Positions 1-5,815 of a DNA stretch of 10,839 nucleotides are shown here, in pieces; within the stretch, counting starts at the first letter, position 1; every line of letters starts with the position of its first letter. Under the pieces are notes generated by a model. The model was not told the DNA's origin and did no database searches. It was given only the letters and a program-made list of their open reading frames with translations. This DNA comes from Lachnospiraceae bacterium UBA3332. Lineage in GTDB: Bacteria; Bacillota; Clostridia; Lachnospirales; Lachnospiraceae. The DNA lies in the NCBI GenBank assembly GCA_002361095.1, contig DERU01000243.1:15724-26562 (forward strand), in the 5' to 3' direction. The translations under genes and the position numbers were made by a program.

Positions 1-282
1 ATAATATTGATACCCTGATTTTTCCGGGCAAAAGTCCTGCATTACCCGCTTCATCCGGATGTCCCGAAGCATGTCGTCCGCATTTTTGACCCCCCAATCC
101 AACAGGCTGTGAAGCTTTAGCACACTGTTTTTTTTACTCATCAGCACATTGCTTTGGGTCAGGCGAATCGCATGGTTGTAGGCAAAAAGGAACAGGCCGC
201 ATAAAGGAAGAACAAGAACCAGAAAATAAGACAGCAGATATTTCCACAAAAATTCCTTTGACTTCATACTCTTTTTTCCCAT
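1..282 (-). CDS. Membrane-anchored regulator or sensor, N-terminal fragment (partial)
   Basis: The 94 visible residues are the N-terminus of a protein that runs off the left edge. I chose the ATG at 282 because a GGAGG lies 7 bases upstream; a second in-frame ATG at 267 lacks that spacing. The start is short and basic (MGKKSMKSKEF). One strong hydrophobic segment follows at about residues 12-35, with the pattern YLLSYFLVLVLPLCGLF, and then a polar, apparently extracytoplasmic stretch. This arrangement is typical of transmembrane AraC-family regulators and of YesM-type sensor kinases of Firmicutes sugar operons. The SYFLVLVLPL wording fits the AraC type slightly better, but no DNA-binding or kinase domain is visible. 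It begins 41 bases after the solute-binding protein gene with no terminator between them, so it probably shares that operon and responds to the imported sugar. Confidence 0.7.
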   Translation of the reverse strand, partial: MGKKSMKSKEFLWKYLLSYFLVLVLPLCGLFLFAYNHAIRLTQSNVLMSKKNSVLKLHSLLDWGVKNADDMLRDIRMKRVMQDFCPEKSGYQYY

Positions 283-323
283 TCCTGCCCCTCCCCTTTC
301 TGCAGCCCGTTTGTCACACTACT

Positions 324-2000
324 TTACTTTGCCTTACGAAAGCTTTCATAGGCGCTGTTATAAATTTCCATCGCTTCGGAAAGCCCCAGTTTTTCCAGCT
401 GTCCCAGGTATTCGTCCCACTGCTCTTCAATTCCGCCCTCACATACAAACTTTGCCCGCATCATCTCTTCGTAGCTGTTAATGTCCGGAATAATCTTTTT
501 GAGCGTATTCATCTGTTCCAGCGTAAAGGACACATTGGGGTATACCTCTTTTTGCAAATAGGGATCCACCCCTTTTTGGAAAATATCCCGGTCCCTCTGC
601 TGTTTTGCCGGGGTCAGAAATTCTTCAAACTCCGGAAAACAGGCATAAGGCGCAGAATCCGCAGGACAGTTTCCCCATCTCCACTCCCCGTAGGTATATC
701 CCTCCGGGGGTTCATAGGCGACCACCGAGCCGTCTTGCGCCTTATCGGTCATAAGCCCATAAGGCCCATAGAAGGTTTGAATCGACATATCCTGGGAGTA
801 CCATTCGTCAATCCAACGCATTGTCGCCTCCGGATAGGGATTGGCTGATGTAATCTCAAACATGTTCCTCCCCACCTGCATATCGTTCACAACGGTCCAT
901 CCCTGCTTCCCGTCGGGGCCTTTGAGGGGAGCCAGCTGGATAAAATCCTTTTCCGCCCGTTCAAATCCCACCGAATTCGAGATCGTCCAACCGGTAAACG
1001 CTCCCACAATATCATTGCTGTCCTGGCATTTTGCCATATAGGTATCGCTGGTCATCGTAAAGATTTCCGGATCCAACAGGCCCTCTTCATACAGACGGTT
1101 CATATATTTCAGGGCTTCTTTATACCCCTCCTGCGCCGGGGTAAAGACGGGCTTCCCATTTTCCACCATCATATGATATACCAGTTCGGAATAGGAAGTA
1201 TTGTCATATACGCCAAAAGGCGGGAACAGATTTGCCTCCGAATTCGTGGCGTTACCCATTTGATGCATCAAAAGCAGCGGAATCTCGTCCTGTATCCCAT
1301 TTCCGTTGGGATCCTGCGTCTTAAATTTTTTGAGCACCTCATACAATTCCTCCGTGGTAGTCGGCACTTCCAGTCCCAAATTATCCAGCCAGGTTTTATT
1401 GATCGCCATCGTGTCCATGGTATTGGGAAAATAAGACCCCCGGTAACGGAACAGGGAATAAATCTGCTGGTCCTCCCCGGTCACAACGCTCCTCAATTCC
1501 GGCTCCTTTTCAAAACAGGCCCGGATATTGGGCGCATATTCCTCGATCAGACCGTTTAATGGAATAAAAGCATCCTGATTCATCAAAATGTCCAGATCGC
1601 TGATCCCCTCGCCCAGAAAAGCATCCGGCAGATCCCCGCTGACAAACATCAGGTTTTTCTTTTCATTCCAGGCCGTACTCCCGATTTCCATCCATTCAAT
1701 CCTGATATTTGTCTTTTCTTCCAGTTCTTTCAGATACGCAATATCATGCAGGGACTTTCTTTTATCGTCCACCACCCTGTTCACCGCAATTTTCAGGGTA
1801 ATCGGCTCGTCCACAATCGGATACCCTTCCGCGTTGCAAACGACTTCCTTTGCGGCCGCTTCCTTTGGCGCTTCCGCCGTTTCCGCCGTTTCCGGCTTCT
1901 CCTGTGTCCCCTGCGTTACCGTGGGCCTGCCGCATCCCGCCATACAGGCGAATGCCAGCAAAACCGCCAAAGCTTTTCCTGCGTACTTCTTTCTTTGCAT
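324..2000 (-). CDS. Sugar ABC transporter solute-binding lipoprotein (LplA/YtcQ type)
   Basis: This is the extracellular substrate-binding lipoprotein of a carbohydrate ABC importer, 558 residues from the start chosen. The frame opens at an ATG at 2006, but the AGGAGG at 2008-2013 is only 1 base from that ATG and 7 bases from the one at 2000, so 2000 is the better start. The N-terminus is a lipoprotein signal: MQRKK, a hydrophobic core, then lipobox MAGC with the lipidated cysteine at residue 23. A low-complexity linker rich in E, T, A and K follows (about 29-52). The mature part has the features of the large Firmicutes family-1 binding proteins: SGDLPDAF near 121 and the loop DPNGNGIQDE at 230-239, which resembles a calcium-binding loop. 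Length of 500-560 residues is normal for this group. It lies 142 bases after the LplC-type permease gene. The ligand cannot be read from sequence; an oligosaccharide is likely. Confidence 0.92.
   Translation of the reverse strand: MQRKKYAGKALAVLLAFACMAGCGRPTVTQGTQEKPETAETAEAPKEAAAKEVVCNAEGYPIVDEPITLKIAVNRVVDDKRKSLHDIAYLKELEEKTNIRIEWMEIGSTAWNEKKNLMFVSGDLPDAFLGEGISDLDILMNQDAFIPLNGLIEEYAPNIRACFEKEPELRSVVTGEDQQIYSLFRYRGSYFPNTMDTMAINKTWLDNLGLEVPTTTEELYEVLKKFKTQDPNGNGIQDEIPLLLMHQMGNATNSEANLFPPFGVYDNTSYSELVYHMMVENGKPVFTPAQEGYKEALKYMNRLYEEGLLDPEIFTMTSDTYMAKCQDSNDIVGAFTGWTISNSVGFERAEKDFIQLAPLKGPDGKQGWTVVNDMQVGRNMFEITSANPYPEATMRWIDEWYSQDMSIQTFYGPYGLMTDKAQDGSVVAYEPPEGYTYGEWRWGNCPADSAPYACFPEFEEFLTPAKQQRDRDIFQKGVDPYLQKEVYPNVSFTLEQMNTLKKIIPDINSYEEMMRAKFVCEGGIEEQWDEYLGQLEKLGLSEAMEIYNSAYESFRKAK
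1872..1898. repeat. 9-bp tandem repeat in lipoprotein linker
   Basis: TTCCGCCGT occurs twice in tandem (1872-1880 and 1881-1889), followed by a third unit that starts TTCCG and then diverges. Read on the minus strand it encodes the ETAETAEA part of the flexible linker between the lipidated cysteine and the folded domain. A length change by whole units would keep the frame and only alter the tether. Confidence 0.7.
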
Positions 2001-2007
2001 AACCATG

Positions 2008-2013
2008 CCTCCT
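2008..2013 (-). promoter_or_regulatory. Ribosome binding site that decides the lipoprotein start
   Basis: A perfect AGGAGG on the minus strand sits 7 bases before the ATG at 2000 but only 1 base before the in-frame ATG at 2006. The spacing favours 2000 and removes the first two residues of the longest reading. Confidence 0.8.
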
Positions 2014-2142
2014 TGTTTTCACTATTTTACTACGCCACGCAACAATAAGGTACCTGCTTTTTTTCCCTCCCTTCCCATTATTTTCCAAAAATGATCATTT
2101 ATGGACAAAATGATGCTGTCCGCAAATTGTAACCTCCGATCG
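2014..2142 (-). other. Intergenic leader before the lipoprotein gene
   Basis: This gap between the LplC-type permease and the lipoprotein gene is the longest inside the operon, where the other junctions are 16 and 41 bases. It contains a perfect 12-bp palindrome AAATGATCATTT at 2089-2100. A weak internal promoter is possible, with TTGTCC, 17 bases, then GAAAAT on the minus strand. A short inverted repeat, GGACA and TGTCC around a 9-base loop, lies just after the permease stop. None is strong alone. An extra leader before the binding-protein gene would fit the usual need for more binding protein than permease. Confidence 0.35.
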
Positions 2143-3033
2143 TTATCCTTTTACGGCTCCAATCATCACGCCTTTGATAAAAAAGCGCTGGGCAAATGGG
2201 TAAGCTGCCAGAACCGGCGCGGAAGCCACCACGATCATGGCATATTTCACCAAGTTTGCCCGGTGCCTTACGGAATTTACCAAATCCGGATCCATACTCA
2301 TCATTTCCTGCTGTAAAAGAATTTCCCGCAAAAAAAGCTGTAACGGAAACTTATTTTTATCGTTCAGATAGATCAGGGCATTGAAAAAGCCGTTCCACTG
2401 ATTCACTGCATAAAACAGTGAAATTACCGCCACAATAACCCCGGAGGTGGGAAGCACAATATGGACAAAAAACTTAAAGTAGCTGCAGCCGTCCAACTGT
2501 GCCGATTCCAAAAGTTCCATGGAAATGTTTTCCTCAAAAAAGGTTCTCGTCACAATCAGGTTCCACACCCCGACCGCCCCGGGAAGAATCACGCCCCAAA
2601 TGGTATTAATGGCATGCAGATTTTTCATCAGCAAATAGGTGGGAACAAGTCCCCCGCTGAATATCATGGTAAAAATGACGTAGATATTGATCCATTTTTT
2701 CCCGAAAAATTCCCGTATGGAAAGGGCAAAACCGCTTGTCAGGGTAAGTACGACGCTCAAGGCCGTTCCTGCCGCCGTATACAAAACCGTATTGTAATAT
2801 CCCACCAGCGTTCTGGGATCCGCAAGAATGGTCCTGTATCCCTCAAAAGTGATTTTTTTTGGTAAAAAATATACCTTTCCCGCATAAGTCAGATCCGGGT
2901 CACTGACGGATGCAATCAGGACAAAATAAAGCGGATATGCCACAATCAAAAGCAAAAGCACGGAAATTATTCCAAACAAAAGATCGGTTCCCGACGGCCT
3001 TTTTCCTTTTATCCATAAAGTTTTCACTTTCAC
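2143..3033 (-). CDS. ABC transporter permease, LplC/YtcP type
   Basis: Second inner-membrane permease of the importer, 296 residues. The longest frame starts at 3084 inside the upstream permease gene, but the GTG at 3033 has a strong GGAGG 6 bases upstream and gives the usual family length, so I use it. After a basic N-terminus come about six membrane segments, the first near residues 17-45 (DLLFGIISVLLLLIVAYPL). The cytoplasmic EAA loop that docks on the ATPase is at about 174-196, with ELLESAQLDG and a downstream VLP. The C-terminus, FIKGVMIGAVKG, is characteristic of this group. It follows the LplB-type gene with 16 bases between stop and start, so the two are almost certainly co-transcribed and form a heterodimer. 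Confidence 0.93.
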   Translation of the reverse strand: MKVKTLWIKGKRPSGTDLLFGIISVLLLLIVAYPLYFVLIASVSDPDLTYAGKVYFLPKKITFEGYRTILADPRTLVGYYNTVLYTAAGTALSVVLTLTSGFALSIREFFGKKWINIYVIFTMIFSGGLVPTYLLMKNLHAINTIWGVILPGAVGVWNLIVTRTFFEENISMELLESAQLDGCSYFKFFVHIVLPTSGVIVAVISLFYAVNQWNGFFNALIYLNDKNKFPLQLFLREILLQQEMMSMDPDLVNSVRHRANLVKYAMIVVASAPVLAAYPFAQRFFIKGVMIGAVKG

Positions 3034-3049
3034 AAAATCCCTCCTTTTC

Positions 3050-3985
3050 CTAAAACAGTTTAATATTTGCTCCCTTTTTGGCAATCTGATTTACCACCAC
3101 GATCAGAAAGAAATTAATCAGGGAATTGAACAGCCCGATGGCGGCGGAATAGCTGAACTCCATGCCGATCAGCCCGATTTTATATACATAGGTGGAAATA
3201 ATTTCCGAAGCTTCGATATTCATCGCATTTTGCATCAACAGCACTTTTTCAAATCCCACACTCATAATCCGCCCGGAATTCATAATCAGAAGAATGACTG
3301 CCGTAGGAAGGATTGCCGGGATGTCGATATACAAAATTTTCTGTATTTTTCCCGCGCCGTCAATCTCCGCCGCCTCATACAAATCCGGACTTACCGATGT
3401 GAGGGTCGCGATATAAATAATGGCGTCCCATCCCGCATGCTGCCATATTTCGCTGATCACAAAAATAAGGCTAAATCCCGGCGCGCTTCCCATGGGAATT
3501 CCCGCTTTCCCCCCGCTAAACCAATCAATAAGGTTGTACAGCATCCCGCCTCCCGGCGACAGCATAATGACCAGCATGCCCACTACCGCAGGAATTGAGA
3601 TAAAATGGGGCGCATACGTCGCTGTCTGTAACACTTTTTTGAGCTTCGTATATTTTAGCTGGTTTAAAAGAAGCGCCAAAAATACCGGCATCGGAAATCC
3701 CAACAGCAAATTCATCAAACTGATCTTCAAAGTATTGGAAATAATGATTTTAAACTGGTAAGATTGGAAAAAGCGCGCAAACTGCCCCAGACCGACCCAG
3801 GGGCTTTTCCAGATTCCCAGCTTTGGCGTAAACTCCCGGAACGCAATTTGTATGCCCCCCATCGGGATATAACAGTAAATCAGGAAATACAAAAGCGTCG
3901 GCGCCAAAAACAGGTATATCTGATAATCCCGCTTCCACCGCGTTTTCCACCCCCGCCGTCTTTTTATGGTCTCTCCTTTTTCCAT
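3050..3985 (-). CDS. ABC transporter permease, LplB type
   Basis: First inner-membrane permease of the carbohydrate importer, 311 residues, and the promoter-proximal gene of the operon. The start at 3985 has GGAGG 7 bases upstream. A basic N-terminus (MEKGETIKRRRGWKTRWKRD) leads into the first membrane helix (YQIYLFLAPTLLYFLIY, about 21-37) and IPMGGIQIAFREF, a typical LplB signature. About six membrane segments are visible. The EAA loop is at about 204-226 (YEAAEIDGAGK, then IDIPAILP) and contacts the ATPase. No ATP-binding gene is found in the window. Related LplB/LplC pairs in Bacillus rely on the shared ATPase MsmX, so the same is likely here. Confidence 0.93.
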   Translation of the reverse strand: MEKGETIKRRRGWKTRWKRDYQIYLFLAPTLLYFLIYCYIPMGGIQIAFREFTPKLGIWKSPWVGLGQFARFFQSYQFKIIISNTLKISLMNLLLGFPMPVFLALLLNQLKYTKLKKVLQTATYAPHFISIPAVVGMLVIMLSPGGGMLYNLIDWFSGGKAGIPMGSAPGFSLIFVISEIWQHAGWDAIIYIATLTSVSPDLYEAAEIDGAGKIQKILYIDIPAILPTAVILLIMNSGRIMSVGFEKVLLMQNAMNIEASEIISTYVYKIGLIGMEFSYSAAIGLFNSLINFFLIVVVNQIAKKGANIKLF

Positions 3986-4066
3986 GCCTGCACCTCCCTA
4001 GCATTCAACGGATATCCGTCTGCATCTGTTTTCCTGATTCAGCATAAATCGCCAAAACACCCCTTG

Positions 4067-4109
4067 TAAATATCCACATTTTTTGTCTATGTGCACATTT
4101 TTTGCACAT
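4067..4109 (-). promoter_or_regulatory. Repeat-rich operator and likely promoter of the importer operon
   Basis: Upstream of the LplB-type gene, the 11-bp word CACATTTTTTG (plus strand) occurs at 4075-4085 and again at 4094-4104, a 19-bp period. The word TGCACAT occurs at 4092-4098 and 4103-4109, exactly 11 bp apart, about one helical turn. The same bases form an inverted repeat, ATGTGCA, 7 bases, TGCACAT (4089-4109). A candidate minus-strand promoter has TGCACA at 4095-4090, 17 bases, then TATTTA at 4072-4067; it is weak, as expected for an activator-dependent promoter. Phased direct repeats overlapping a poor -35 are how AraC-type activators commonly bind. That link is inference; the repeats are seen directly. 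Confidence 0.45.
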
Positions 4110-4210
4110 GAAAAGTTTCCCGGAACAGGGAAGGGCCTGGACTGCGTTCTTTGCGGCCCCATGAACTGCTGCGTGTTTTCCGGGCGGGAGTGCCCCCGGA
4201 CTGCAACGGA

Positions 4211-4239
4211 TTGATTTCGGGTAAAATGTATGTTATCCT
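4211..4239 (+). promoter_or_regulatory. Candidate promoter of the deacetylase gene
   Basis: TTGATT at 4211-4216 and TATCCT at 4234-4239 are separated by 17 bases, each matching 4 of 6 bases of the vegetative consensus. They lie about 50 bases upstream of the chosen start. The rest of the divergent spacer (4110-4210) holds two weak GC-rich inverted repeats, at about 4116-4131 and 4180-4199, without T-tracts. Confidence 0.4.
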
Positions 4240-4289
4240 AAAACGTGTTTGAAAAATGCTCCGGCGCATAAACTGTGGAGGGAATACCG

Positions 4290-5261
4290 GTGAAAAGAAA
4301 AAATGTATTGCGGCGCACTGCGGGTATCGTCCTGCGTATAATGGATCGTCTGCTTACGCTTTACGCCCCAAAGCGTCCAAAACTGATCGCGTTTACCTTC
4401 GACGACGGCCCCTCGCAATATACCGGGGCATTACTGGACGGGCTAAAGGCCCGCAATGCGGTCGTGACCTTTTTTATGAACGGGGAAAATGGAACGGCAG
4501 GAAATTGCGGCATCAAAAACGGACACGGGGCGCTCCTCACCCGTATGTGGGAAGAGGGGCATCAAATGGCAAACCATACATATCGGCATGCCATGTTAGA
4601 CGAACTGTCAGATGTGCAGATTGCTTCCGAGGTTTCCGGCGTGGAGCAGCTTATCTTTCACGTGACGGGAGGCGCTTATAAATGCTTTGTCCGCACACCG
4701 GGCGGCCATATAAACGAGGCCATTGTGCGCAATGTAAATGCTCCCATCATTTTTTGGAGCGTCGATACGATGGATTGGAAATACCGCAACGCCGATGAAG
4801 TATATGCCGCTATCCTCTCCGGCGCCCAAAACGGAAGTATCGTTTTAATGCATGACATCTATGAGTCCAGTGTGGCGGGCACCCTGCGCGCCGTGGATAC
4901 GCTGAAAGAGCAGGGCTATGAACTGGTCACGGTTGCCGAACTGATGCGCCGGACGGGCGTTGATATGACCAACGGAACCGTATATTCCAGGGCAAAAAGC
5001 AGGCTCGTCTTCCGTTCCGCGTATGAGGCGCTTACCGTAAAGGTTTTGGAGGATTGTGACACCGGAGCCTTTAAGATTTTATGTTCGGTACCCGCAGGCC
5101 TTACTGTTTACTATACGACGGATGGGTCGTATCCTAAATTATCCGGTAATGTGTACAAAGAAGCCGTTACCGTAAATGCCGGAACGGTATTTACGGCAAT
5201 CGGCGTAGATCGGTATGGAACCAGAACACCGGCTGCATTGGTAACGGCCGGTGCAGTTTGA
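4290..5261 (+). CDS. NodB-type polysaccharide deacetylase with C-terminal chitobiase-like domain
   Basis: A metal-dependent carbohydrate esterase of family 4 (NodB fold), 323 residues, which removes N-acetyl or O-acetyl groups from polysaccharides such as peptidoglycan or chitin-like polymers. A GTG at 4275 is in frame, but the GTG at 4290 has GGAGG 7 bases upstream, so I start there. All five family motifs are present: TFDDGPS (D38 base, D39 metal), HTYRH (metal ligands H96 and H100), RTPGG at 135-139, VDTMDW at 158-163 and LMH with H188. Residues about 265-310 (YYTTDGSYP, then YKEAVTVNAGTVFTAIG) resemble the chitobiase/Fn3-like C-terminal module, probably for binding or spacing. The N-terminus (MKRKNVLRRTAGIVLRIMDRLL) is basic and amphipathic but not a convincing signal peptide, so location is uncertain. 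It is transcribed divergently from the importer operon. The exact substrate is unknown. Confidence 0.88.
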   Translation: MKRKNVLRRTAGIVLRIMDRLLTLYAPKRPKLIAFTFDDGPSQYTGALLDGLKARNAVVTFFMNGENGTAGNCGIKNGHGALLTRMWEEGHQMANHTYRHAMLDELSDVQIASEVSGVEQLIFHVTGGAYKCFVRTPGGHINEAIVRNVNAPIIFWSVDTMDWKYRNADEVYAAILSGAQNGSIVLMHDIYESSVAGTLRAVDTLKEQGYELVTVAELMRRTGVDMTNGTVYSRAKSRLVFRSAYEALTVKVLEDCDTGAFKILCSVPAGLTVYYTTDGSYPKLSGNVYKEAVTVNAGTVFTAIGVDRYGTRTPAALVTAGAV

Positions 5262-5377
5262 CTTGTCTGAAAAGAAAGGGTGTTATGTTTATTGCGTACC
5301 ATGAAACTCCGTTGTTATACCGAAACTTATCATATACCGAGGCCCAAAATCCGGCATCCACCCTTCTTAAAACGCTA
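5262..5377. other. Short gap after the deacetylase gene
   Basis: The spacer lies between the convergent deacetylase gene and the small minus-strand gene. I see no intrinsic terminator with a T-tract for either. An inverted repeat CACCGG/CCGGTG at 5227-5253 lies within the 3' end of the deacetylase gene but has a 15-base loop. Minus-strand frames continuing past the small gene stop have no recognisable content. Confidence 0.4.
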
Positions 5378-5551
5378 TCACACACTCATTTTTTCACTTT
5401 GCCGCAGTCTCTTAAGCACCACAGCTGCCCCTTTTTGAGTATCTTCAATGATCTCCCCAGGAGTCATCTGGACATGGCGCAGGGAATTATATTCCCTGAT
5501 CTTCCGGATGTCCTCCAAATTAAAATCCTTACTTACTATCGGTTTCGTCAT
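5378..5551 (-). CDS. Small antitoxin-like helical protein
   Basis: A 57-residue protein beginning MTKPIVSKDFNLEDIRKIRE. Two upstream in-frame ATGs (5563 and 5560) directly abut the AAGGAG and are poorly spaced. The ATG at 5551 is 12 bases from it, with a nearer GAGG, and gives the N-terminus that, as I recall, is typical of small Clostridia proteins starting TKPxVSK(D/E)F. The protein is charged and probably two helices: about 11-25 (LEDIRKIREYNSLR) and 30-53 (TPGEIIEDTQKGAAVVLKRLR). It has no membrane segment and no catalytic motif. The size, charge and overlap with an upstream frame suggest a type II antitoxin or small accessory regulator, but no toxin domain is seen next to it. The coding call is good; the function is inference. 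Confidence 0.6.
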   Translation of the reverse strand: MTKPIVSKDFNLEDIRKIREYNSLRHVQMTPGEIIEDTQKGAAVVLKRLRQSEKMSV

Positions 5552-5654
5552 CGTCCTCATCATCTCCTTCCAGAAGTACGGAGGGTGGATAGATCAGCAG
5601 ATCCTTGTAACCGGAAAAGTCATTCCCTGTATTTTCAATGTTTGTGTCAACACT
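5529..5654 (-). pseudogene. Start-less acidic C-terminal frame overlapping the small gene
   Basis: Read on the minus strand, an open frame of 41 codons runs from just after a TAA (5655-5657) to a TAA at 5529-5531. Its product reads as a real protein end: SVDTNIENTGNDFSGYKDLL, then IYPPSVLLEG, then a strongly acidic tail DDEDDDETDSK. It contains no ATG, GTG or TTG in frame, so it is either a decayed 3' fragment or uses a rare start such as ATT within NIEN. It overlaps the 57-residue gene by 23 bases in a different frame, and the ribosome site of that gene lies inside it, as in translationally coupled pairs. A TTGACA at 5650-5645 overlaps its beginning but has no good -10 partner. I do not recognise the family with certainty. 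Confidence 0.4.
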
Positions 5655-5693
5655 TTATTGGCAACTTACCTATCAGCTTTTTGTGATGCCTTA

Positions 5694-5720
5694 GAAAAAG
5701 CCCGGCATTTCTGCCGGGTT
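5694..5720 (-). terminator. Rho-independent terminator of the symporter gene
   Basis: A perfect 7-bp stem (CCCGGCA, loop of 4, TGCCGGG; 5701-5718) extends by a G-T and an A-T pair. On the minus strand it is followed by CTTTTTC. It lies about 95 bases after the symporter stop, so it ends that transcript and separates it from the small genes further down. Confidence 0.85.
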
Positions 5721-5815
5721 GGATGCGAGAATGATATTAAATTATTTTTCTACTTTATGCAAAAATCTTATAAAGGCAAAAACAAGGGAAAGTACTCTGC
5801 GGCAACGATCCAGCA

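Noticed and set aside
258..848. Plus-strand open frame opposite the 3' end of the lipoprotein gene
   Set aside because: It is antisense to a well-supported binding protein, shows no domain and has no ribosome site.
4180..4199. GC-rich inverted repeat in the divergent spacer
   Set aside because: Only 5 to 7 pairs form, with a bulge and no T-tract. It could be chance in a GC-rich stretch.
4244..4257. Possible catabolite-repression (cre) site around AAAACGTGTTT
   Set aside because: The symmetry and match to the cre consensus are too poor to support CcpA binding.
5191..5385. Minus-strand 64-codon frame whose GTG overlaps the stop of the 57-residue gene
   Set aside because: It was considered as a coupled toxin. 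It runs antisense into the deacetylase C-terminus, has no recognisable motif and has no ribosome site, so it is not supported.
5645..5650. Perfect TTGACA on the minus strand
   Set aside because: At 16-18 bases the only -10 candidates are GGGAAT-like, so the promoter is too weak to list as a feature.
5258..5686. Plus-strand open frame of 142 codons after the deacetylase gene
   Set aside because: It covers the small minus-strand module antisense, has no convincing ribosome site or domain, and has unlikely composition. The minus-strand reading is more protein-like.
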